DNA of 64,000 bases, taken from positions 151,438 to 215,437 of the forward strand of contig NZ_CAJYGK010000016.1 in assembly GCF_913773725.1 (NCBI RefSeq), given 5' to 3'. Shown here one piece after another: positions 57,544-64,000 of the stretch. The translations under genes and the position numbers were made by a program. The notes beneath the pieces are model-generated. The model was given only the letters and a program-made list of their open reading frames with translations. It was not told where the DNA came from and ran no database searches. The stretch's first letter is position 1, and each line of letters starts with the position of its first letter. The stretch comes from an uncultured Aquabacterium sp. GTDB taxonomy: Bacteria; Pseudomonadota; Gammaproteobacteria; Burkholderiales; Burkholderiaceae_C.

Positions 57544-58209
57544 TCAGATGCGGTGGGCCGTGAAGGTCATCACCTTGGCCGCCAGCCGCATCAGCCCCCG
57601 TACCGGCAGCGGCAGGGGCGCGCCCCCGGCCGCCAGCGCGGCATCGGCGTGCTCGACCTCGTCGTCGCGCATCTGCCGCACGATGGCCCGCGAGGCTTCG
57701 TCGCCCGGCGGAAGGCGGTCGAGGTGGCTGTTGAGGTGGGCCTCCACCTGACGCTCGGTCTCGACCACGAAGCCCAGACTGACGGCGTCGCCCGCGCGTG
57801 CCGCCAGCAGGCCGATGCCGAACGCGCCGGCGTACCACAGCGGGTTGAGCAGACTGGTGCGCCCGCCCAGCTCCTTGAGGCGCTGCTCGGTCCAGGCCAG
57901 GTGATCGGTTTCCTCGCGCGCGGCCGCATCGAACTGGGCCTTCAGCGCGGGGTCCTTCGTGCCCCAGGCCTGGGAGGCGTACAGCGCCTGTGCGCACACC
58001 TCGCCCACGTGGTTCACCCGCATCAGGGCCGCCGACAGGCGCTTCTGCTCCTCGGTCAGCACCGCGCCTTCGACCGGAGGCTGCGGACACGGGCGCGCCG
58101 CCGTGTGCTCGGCAAACACCGTGCGGACCGCCGCATCCAGCGAGATCAGGAGGCGGTCGAGGCCATCGTGCTGGACGGCGGAGCGGGCGGGGGCGTGAGC
58201 GGTGTGCAT
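57544..58209 (-). CDS. coq7: Ubiquinone biosynthesis hydroxylase Coq7
   Basis: This 221-residue diiron hydroxylase carries out the C6 hydroxylation step of ubiquinone synthesis. Iron ligands are visible as E70 (HVGEVCAQ), E100 and H103 (REETDHL), E152 (VVETERQ), and E184 with H187 (DDEVEHAD). A hydrophobic stretch ([16 protein letters not shown]) suits a membrane-surface enzyme. It is a single gene between convergent osmC and the rodA end. Confidence 0.95.
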   Translation of the reverse strand: MHTAHAPARSAVQHDGLDRLLISLDAAVRTVFAEHTAARPCPQPPVEGAVLTEEQKRLSAALMRVNHVGEVCAQALYASQAWGTKDPALKAQFDAAAREETDHLAWTEQRLKELGGRTSLLNPLWYAGAFGIGLLAARAGDAVSLGFVVETERQVEAHLNSHLDRLPPGDEASRAIVRQMRDDEVEHADAALAAGGAPLPLPVRGLMRLAAKVMTFTAHRI

Positions 58210-58336
58210 GGTCGCCGATGGTGACAGGTTGGCGCGGCAGAGCCCTGATCGTACTCAAAGCCCGTGGCGCAGGACGGGCCGTTGTGGTGCGACGGCCACC
58301 GGATCCCGGGTCAGGCCGACGTCAGGGCGCAGCGGA

Positions 58337-59491
58337 TCAGCGCTGCATCAACCCGCGGCTCTTGGCGATCGACATGAGGATGCCGAGCGCCAGCCCCAGG
58401 GTGACCATGGCCGTGCCTCCGTAGCTGATGAAGGGCAAGGGCACCCCCACCACCGGCAGGATGCCGCTCACCATGCCCATGTTGACGAAGGCGTAGGTGA
58501 AGAAACTGAGCGACACGGCGCCTGCGAGCAGGCGGGAGAACAGCACCGGGGCCTGCGACGCGATGTAGAGCCCCCGGAAGATCAGGGCGAGGAAACCGAC
58601 CATCAGACCAAGGCAGCCCGCCAGCCCGAACTCCTCGGCATAGGCGGCGAAGATGAAGTCGGTCGTGCGCTCGGGGATGAACTCGAGGTGGGTCTGCGTG
58701 CCCTGCATGAAGCCCTTGCCCGTCATGCCGCCGGACCCGATGGCGATCATGCCCTGGATGATGTGAAAACCCTTGCCGAGCGGGTCCACCGTCGGGTCGA
58801 GCAGGGTGCACACCCGCGTCTTCTGGTATTCGTGCAGACCCAGCCACTTCACACCGGGCTGGCACAGTTGGGGCTCGTACCAGACGATGAGGCTGATGCC
58901 GATCACGCCGGCGGCCAGCACGGGCACGATCAGCCGCCAGCTCAGGCCGGCAAAGAAGATCACGTACAGGCCGGACGACATCACCAGCATGGCCGTCCCC
59001 AGGTCGGGCTGCTTGAGGATGAGGGCCACGGGCGCCATCAGCAGCGCGCCTGCGATGGCAAAGTCCGGCCCTCGCAACTGCCCTTCCCGTCGCTGGAACC
59101 ACCAGGCCAGCATCAACGGCGCAGCGATCTTCAGGATCTCGGACGGTTGGATGACCAAGCCCACGTTCAGCCAGCGCGTCGAGCCCTTTTTGGTGATGCC
59201 GAACAGCTCGGTGGCAATCAGCAGGACGATGCCCAGGATGTACAGCGGCACCGCGAGGCTCATCAGCCGCTGAGGTGGCACCTGGGCTACGGTGAACATC
59301 ACGAGCGCGGCCAGCAGCATGTTGCGCGACTGGTCCCCGAAACGGGAGCCGTTGTCGAACCCGGCGGAATACATGGTCACCAGCCCGGTTGTGCACAGCG
59401 CCAGGACAATGAGCAGCAAGGGCAGGTCGAAGCCCTGGAACACCGGGCGCACGCGCTGCCACAGCGAGGGTTTGTCAAACGCGATGCTCAT
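58337..59491 (-). CDS. rodA: Rod-shape peptidoglycan glycosyltransferase RodA
   Basis: This 384-residue SEDS-family polymerase has about ten membrane segments. The catalytic aspartate region is EFIPERTTDFIFAAYAEEFG, and the C-terminal signature is VVGVPLPFISYGGTAMV. It polymerises glycan strands for cell elongation together with PBP2. Its start overlaps the mrdA stop by 4 bp, the common mrdA-rodA coupling. Confidence 0.97.
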   Translation of the reverse strand: MSIAFDKPSLWQRVRPVFQGFDLPLLLIVLALCTTGLVTMYSAGFDNGSRFGDQSRNMLLAALVMFTVAQVPPQRLMSLAVPLYILGIVLLIATELFGITKKGSTRWLNVGLVIQPSEILKIAAPLMLAWWFQRREGQLRGPDFAIAGALLMAPVALILKQPDLGTAMLVMSSGLYVIFFAGLSWRLIVPVLAAGVIGISLIVWYEPQLCQPGVKWLGLHEYQKTRVCTLLDPTVDPLGKGFHIIQGMIAIGSGGMTGKGFMQGTQTHLEFIPERTTDFIFAAYAEEFGLAGCLGLMVGFLALIFRGLYIASQAPVLFSRLLAGAVSLSFFTYAFVNMGMVSGILPVVGVPLPFISYGGTAMVTLGLALGILMSIAKSRGLMQR

Positions 59492-61533
59492 GGCTGCTCC
59501 CGGGATGCGGCGGGGGTGGGCCGGGCGGCCGCGCTGCTGGCGGCGCCTACGACGGTCAGAGGCACATCGGCCCCGAAGGCGTCCATCCGCCGCGGCAGCG
59601 GGACGTCTTCGACTCGCCGCGGTGTACCGATCGGCGCCACGCCTTTGCCTTGCTGGACCAGCGCGATGTCCTCCTCGCTGGGGTAGAGCCCCAGCAGCAG
59701 GTAGTCCAGCACGCGACGGGCAATGGGGGCCGCGGCGGCAGCGCCGAAGCCGGCGTTCTCGACGATCACGGCCAGCGCCACCCGGGGAGCGTCCACCGGG
59801 GCGAAAGCCTCATAGAGCGAATGGTCGCGACGGTACTCCTCCAACCGGGAGGCCACGTACTTCTCGTTCTGGCGTAGTCCGACAGCCTGGGCGGTGCCCG
59901 TCTTGCCCCCGCTGGTGTAGCCCGCCCCCATGAAGACACGCGTCGACGTGCCCTGCTGGGTCACGCCGTACATGGCCTCGCGGATGAGCCCGGTGTGGCC
60001 GGCCTGGAACTTGATCGGCGAGAGGGCCTCGCGCTCCGGAATGCGCCGCTCGCGGGTCACGACGTTCTCGATCTCCCGCACGATGCGAGGCTGGTAGCGC
60101 TGCCCGTCGCTCACCACCGTGCCGAGCGCCGACGCGATCTGCAGCATGGTGAAGTTGTTGTAGCCCTGGCCGATTCCCAGCGAGATGGTCTCGCCCGCGT
60201 ACCACTTCTTCTGCTCGGGGCGACGGTAGGTCTTGCGCTTCCATTCGGTGGACGGCAGGATGCCCGAGACCTCGCCCTTGAGGTCGATGCCAGTCTGGCG
60301 GCCAAAGCCCAGCGGGGCCATCTGGTCGTGGATCAGGTCCACGCCCATCTCATTGGCCAGCGAATAGAAATAGACGTTGCTCGATTCAACGATGGCGCGG
60401 CGCATGTCCATCGCACCGCCGCGCTCGTTTTCCGGGCTGCGGAAGCGGTGCCCCCCGAACAGGAAGACGCCGTTGTCCATGATGATGGTGCTGGGGCTGC
60501 GCTTGCCGGTGTTCAGGGCGGCCAGCGCCATGAAGGGCTTGTAGGTCGAGCCCGGCGGGTAGGTGCCACGTAGCGCCCGGTTGAGCAGCGGCTTGTCGGC
60601 GCTCTCGTTGAGCTCTTTCCAGTTTTCGGTGTCGATGCCGTCGACGAACAAGTTCGGATCGAACGTGGGTTTGGAGACAAAGGCCAGCACCTCGCCGTTG
60701 CGCGGGTCGATGGCCACCAGGGCGCCCCGGCGGTTGCCGTACAGGCGCTCGATGAGGCCCTGCAGCTTGATGTCGATCGACAGGTGCACCGTGTTGCCCG
60801 GCGTGGCTGGCGTGGAGCGCAGCCGGCGCACGGCCCGCCCGCCCGCGCTGGTCTCGACCTCCTCGACGCCGGTGATGCCGTGCAGTTCGCGCTCGTAGCT
60901 CTGCTCGATGCCCAACTTGCCGATGTGCTCGGTGCCCCGGTAGTTGGCCTGGTCCTCTTCCGGCCAGTCTTCCATGGCCTTGGCTTCGCGCTGGTTGATG
61001 CGGCCGATGTAGCCCAGCACGTGGCTGGCCAGCTCGCCATAAGGGTAGTGGCGGAACAGGCGGGCCTGGATGTCCACACCGGGAAAGCGGTAACGCTGGG
61101 CCGTGAACCGGGCCACCTCCTCGTCGCTGAGGCGGGTGCGGATGGGAATGGACTCGAAGCTCTTGGATTCTTCCCGCAGGCGCTTGAAACGGCGCCGGTC
61201 ACGGGGCTGGATGTCGACAATCTCGGTCAGGGCGTCGATGGTGGCCTCGACGTCCTTCACCTTCGATGGCGTGATCTCGAGGGTGTAGGCCGAGTAGTTG
61301 TTGGCCAGCACCATGCCATGGCGGTCGACGATGAGCCCGCGGTTGGGCACGATGGGCACCACCGCGATGCGGTTGCTCTCGGCCTGGGTGGCCAGCTGCT
61401 CATGGCGAACCACCTGCAGCGTCACGAGGCGGAAGACGAGCAGGCCGAAACAGAACAGCACGAACGCCACAGCCGCCCACAGGCGAAGCCTGAAGCGGCT
61501 GAGTTCGACTTCGAGATTCTTGAGTTCGGTCAT
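59488..61533 (-). CDS. mrdA: Penicillin-binding protein 2
   Basis: This 681-residue class B transpeptidase has an N-terminal membrane anchor (about 16-40), a pedestal domain (GVEEVETSAGGRAVRRL), and a transpeptidase domain with S329xxK332 (PPGSTYKPF), the SSN-type motif VESSNVYFY, and KTGTAQ. It crosslinks wall material during elongation with RodA. The Arg/Pro-rich tail of about 50 residues is longer than in E. coli. mreBCD, often adjacent upstream, is absent here. Confidence 0.97.
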   Translation of the reverse strand: MTELKNLEVELSRFRLRLWAAVAFVLFCFGLLVFRLVTLQVVRHEQLATQAESNRIAVVPIVPNRGLIVDRHGMVLANNYSAYTLEITPSKVKDVEATIDALTEIVDIQPRDRRRFKRLREESKSFESIPIRTRLSDEEVARFTAQRYRFPGVDIQARLFRHYPYGELASHVLGYIGRINQREAKAMEDWPEEDQANYRGTEHIGKLGIEQSYERELHGITGVEEVETSAGGRAVRRLRSTPATPGNTVHLSIDIKLQGLIERLYGNRRGALVAIDPRNGEVLAFVSKPTFDPNLFVDGIDTENWKELNESADKPLLNRALRGTYPPGSTYKPFMALAALNTGKRSPSTIIMDNGVFLFGGHRFRSPENERGGAMDMRRAIVESSNVYFYSLANEMGVDLIHDQMAPLGFGRQTGIDLKGEVSGILPSTEWKRKTYRRPEQKKWYAGETISLGIGQGYNNFTMLQIASALGTVVSDGQRYQPRIVREIENVVTRERRIPEREALSPIKFQAGHTGLIREAMYGVTQQGTSTRVFMGAGYTSGGKTGTAQAVGLRQNEKYVASRLEEYRRDHSLYEAFAPVDAPRVALAVIVENAGFGAAAAAPIARRVLDYLLLGLYPSEEDIALVQQGKGVAPIGTPRRVEDVPLPRRMDAFGADVPLTVVGAASSAAARPTPAASREQP

Positions 61534-61575
61534 GAGCGGGTGCGCAACCCGCTATCGTAGCGTGCCCGCTGGCGC

Positions 61576-63273
61576 TCAGTAGCGCCAGACGCCCTGCAAC
61601 CACCAGCGCGTGCGGGCGTTGCTGGGCTCGGACACGATCCGCTCGTCACCCAGGCGGGTGGCCACGGTCACGCGAACGACCGTGGTGGGCTGGGGTGACC
61701 ACAACAGCGACAGGCCCGTGCCGCGCAGGATGCGCCGGTTCTCGGTGTCGGGCAGCGGGTGGCGGTTCAGCCAGATCTGGCCGAAATCCACGAAGCCAGC
61801 CAGCTGCACGGCCTGCAGCGGCAGCGTGTAGCGCACTTCACCCGATGCGATGTAACCCTCGTCACCCGTGGCCTCGCCCTGCGGATAGGCGCGCACGCCC
61901 TGCATGCCGCCCAGCGACAGGCGCTCGGACGAATCCAGGTTCTGCGACGCCAACTGCGTGTACGCCGAGCCATACAGGCTCCAGTTGCCGCTCACGGGGG
62001 CCGTGATGTTGCTCGTCAGCACGAACTTGCTGAAGCCACCGTGGGTCTTGAGGCCCTGGGCATCGGCTGCGCGGTTGGCTTCGTTTTCCAGCACCAGCTG
62101 GCCGTGCGTGGACAGCGCCGCAAAGCTGTAGGTGGCATTGCCCACCAGGCCATAGCCGTTCAGGCCGATGCCAGCCACCCGGCTGTGCTTGCGGTTCACG
62201 ATCTCCGGCTCGAACGAGGCGAAGCGGTCTTCGTAGTTCTTGCGCTCGAAACTGGTCGTCAGGAAGGCGCTGTGCTCGACAGAGCGCCACAGCGGGTAGG
62301 TGGCCTGCACCGTGCCCACACGCGCCCAGCCGGAGGCCTTCAGCGGTTCGTACTCACGGCCCAGCTTGTAATGCAGGTCGGACCACGACGCCCCCACGAC
62401 CCAGCCCGAGCCGCCGACCGGCACGCGGTAGCCCAGACGGGCCTGGCGCAGATTCTCGTCGGTGGCCAGCAGGCGCAGCTGCACCTGGTCACCCAGCCCG
62501 GCCGGGCTGTTGACGTTGACCGTGGCGCCCAGGCGGTTGTAGCCGGTGTAGCGGTTGCCATGCGTGTCGGCTTCGATGAGCCCGGTCACGCGGGAGCCCG
62601 GCTCGACGGTGACATCCAGGTCGGTCTCGCCGGTCTGTGCACCGGGCTTGAGCAGCACCGTGGCACGGCTGGCGCCCGGGGTTTCGCCCAGCAGCAGCAG
62701 GCGGCGTTCCAGCGTGGGCTCGAACACCACGCTGCCAGCGGGCATGCGGCCAGCCAGAGCGGCGACCTGCGCATCGCGGATCAGCGAGCGATTGTCGATG
62801 TTGACCTTGCCGATGCGCCCTTCCACGACCAGCACCTGCACCACGCCGTCACGGATCTCTTGCGCGGGCAAGATGGCGCGCGCCGCACCGTAGCCGGCGT
62901 TCTGGTAGTAGGCCGTGATGCGGTAGACCGCGTCCTGCAGATCGGCCAGCGACCACGTCTTGCCCGGCACCTCGGCCACGAGCGCATCGAGCTCTTCGGT
63001 ACGGAACACGGTGTTGCCCGTGATCACCAGTCGGGCCACGTCGATGCGGGGGCCTTCGTTCTGCGCCCCTGGCTTGGGCTGCTCGCGCTGCTGGACCGCA
63101 CGCTCGTCGGCGGGCCGCGTGGGGGCCTGCAGCGGGGGCGACACGAGTCGCTCCACATCACCGGCCGAGGGTGCGTTCGAAGGCGTGACCTGAGCGAGCG
63201 CCTGCGACACGGCCAGGCTCAGGGACAGCAGGGCAAAGGGCGTGGCCCAGCGGGCCGGCAACGGGTTGTGCAT
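61576..63273 (-). CDS. Two-partner secretion transporter (ShlB/FhaC/TpsB family)
   Basis: This 565-residue outer-membrane transporter has a signal peptide (about 28 residues, ending SQALAQ), an N-terminal helix/linker rich in Pro and Gln, and POTRA domains (IDVARLVITGNTVFRTEEL, then VVQVLVVEGRIGKVNIDN). A C-terminal 16-stranded barrel carries LGGMQGVRAYPQGEATGDEG, the VRGY/F-type motif of the family. It exports the large exoprotein encoded next to it. The start was set at ATG 63273; the preceding GTG codon is also in frame. Confidence 0.93.
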   Translation of the reverse strand: MHNPLPARWATPFALLSLSLAVSQALAQVTPSNAPSAGDVERLVSPPLQAPTRPADERAVQQREQPKPGAQNEGPRIDVARLVITGNTVFRTEELDALVAEVPGKTWSLADLQDAVYRITAYYQNAGYGAARAILPAQEIRDGVVQVLVVEGRIGKVNIDNRSLIRDAQVAALAGRMPAGSVVFEPTLERRLLLLGETPGASRATVLLKPGAQTGETDLDVTVEPGSRVTGLIEADTHGNRYTGYNRLGATVNVNSPAGLGDQVQLRLLATDENLRQARLGYRVPVGGSGWVVGASWSDLHYKLGREYEPLKASGWARVGTVQATYPLWRSVEHSAFLTTSFERKNYEDRFASFEPEIVNRKHSRVAGIGLNGYGLVGNATYSFAALSTHGQLVLENEANRAADAQGLKTHGGFSKFVLTSNITAPVSGNWSLYGSAYTQLASQNLDSSERLSLGGMQGVRAYPQGEATGDEGYIASGEVRYTLPLQAVQLAGFVDFGQIWLNRHPLPDTENRRILRGTGLSLLWSPQPTTVVRVTVATRLGDERIVSEPSNARTRWWLQGVWRY

Positions 63274-63325
63274 CACAGTGCGTGGGTCTTCTCAGCGTCT
63301 TGCAACAGGGCAGCAGGCTCAGGCC

Positions 63326-64000
63326 TCACTGCAGGGTCGGCGGCAGGCGGACAGCGCCGTTCTCATCACGGATCGGGCTGTTGTCCTTGCGGACGCGCGC
63401 GCGGATCTTCTTGTCGTCCTCCTGCTCACCGGCGGCCGTCGGCTCCAGGCCGGCCAGCGGGTCGATGGCGGTCGGCGGATTGGTGTCCGGCGGCAGGATG
63501 TTGACCGGCAGGATGGTCAGCTGTCCGGCTTCGTACGTGATCGCGTAGTTCGACGACGCCAGACCGGACGCCACGATCGTGGTCGAGCCGGGCAGCACCG
63601 CGCCCTGCGACGTGCCACCGTAAACCAGCGTGCCTGTCAGCGATGCCAGCGTGTCGGTCGAAGCGAGACCCGTGGCGGTCACGCCGTTGCCGCCGAAGAA
63701 CGGCACGTTGTCCTGCACCTTGGTGAGGTCGTTGGCGCGGATGATCAGGGCCGCCGGGTCGATGGTCAGCGTGCCGCTGGCGTACGTCAGGTCGTAGTTC
63801 TTGGCGGTCAGGCCACTGGCGATGATGCCGTAGGTGCCTGCGTTCACGGCGCCCTGGGCGCTGCCGCCGTAGGCCACCGTGCCGCCGAGCACGGCCGCGG
63901 TTTCGCCATTGACGAAGCCGCTGTAGCTCACGCCGTTGCCACCCTCGAAGGCCAGGCCGTTGTAGGTGCGGCTGGCGTCCTGGGCGGTCACCGTCAGCGC
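63326..64000 (-). CDS. Two-partner secretion exoprotein, C-terminal part with MBG-type repeats
   Basis: The frame is open to the right edge, so only about the last 225 residues are present. They contain at least two copies of a beta-rich repeat (GGTVAYGGSAQGAVNAGTYG and GTLVYGGTSQGAVLPGSTTI, each followed by a LxxxNYxLTYxxGxLTI segment). This is the pattern of MBG-type domains in large bacterial surface adhesins. The protein ends in a Pro-rich, then strongly charged tail (EQEDDKKIRARVRKD). With the transporter 49 bp downstream it forms a two-partner secretion pair. The N-terminal TPS and haemagglutinin domains would lie beyond the window. Confidence 0.85.
   Translation of the reverse strand, partial: ALTVTAQDASRTYNGLAFEGGNGVSYSGFVNGETAAVLGGTVAYGGSAQGAVNAGTYGIIASGLTAKNYDLTYASGTLTIDPAALIIRANDLTKVQDNVPFFGGNGVTATGLASTDTLASLTGTLVYGGTSQGAVLPGSTTIVASGLASSNYAITYEAGQLTILPVNILPPDTNPPTAIDPLAGLEPTAAGEQEDDKKIRARVRKDNSPIRDENGAVRLPPTLQ

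Overview
The window looks like a chromosomal segment of a betaproteobacterium of the order Burkholderiales. The evidence is the high GC content with strong GC bias at third codon positions, a PEP-CTERM exported protein, a GTP-dependent PEP carboxykinase, an atpIBEFHAGDC operon, a gspN-containing type II secretion cluster, and proteobacterial coq7, hemE, rlpA, mrdA and rodA genes. The genus cannot be fixed from what is visible. No rRNA, tRNA, CRISPR array, insertion sequence or phage gene was seen; coding density is very high.

Layout, left to right. 1-1078: a truncated flavoprotein gene leaving the left edge. 1245-2795: a chemoreceptor. 2831-7910: a tight three-gene condensin-like operon (kleisin-like, small winged-helix subunit, SMC-like ATPase) resembling MksFEB/JetABC but with no nuclease gene beside it. 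8121-12219: a pectinacetylesterase-like exported hydrolase, a LysE exporter, and a B12-binding radical SAM enzyme with an unusual cysteine spacing. 12301-14913: a PEP-CTERM protein and pckG. 15283-18683: a molybdate/tungstate-type ABC operon whose ATPase has lost most catalytic motifs, followed by a MOSC protein. 18709-21037: a small unknown gene, a 5'-nucleotidase and a Lon-like AAA+ ATPase. 21245-24373: a hybrid histidine kinase facing a NarL-type response regulator. 24437-36120: a type II secretion cluster, gspGHIJKLMNDEF on the minus strand with gspC divergent. 36162-37820: ilvA. 37955-45342: the complete F1Fo ATP synthase operon with a clear promoter at 45475-45504.

45750-50861: two GNAT-like proteins, a GH3-type adenylate-forming enzyme and an opposing HxxxDG acyltransferase, which together look like an undescribed acyl-conjugation pathway. 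50947-57537: hemE, rlpA, a pcaC-pcaD fusion, a Rep-type helicase and an OsmC protein, with a strong candidate small RNA gene (about 56838-56958, minus strand) between the last two. 57544-61533: coq7 and the rod-shape genes rodA and mrdA. 61576-64000: a two-partner secretion pair, whose exoprotein gene leaves the right edge.

The themes are envelope and export (type II secretion, two-partner secretion, PEP-CTERM, cell-wall elongation, RlpA), core energy metabolism (ATP synthase, PckG, Coq7, HemE), and several loci that do not fit standard descriptions: the condensin operon, the degenerate Mod-like transporter, the acyl-conjugation cluster and the small RNA. All functions are inferred from sequence motifs and context; none was checked by database search.
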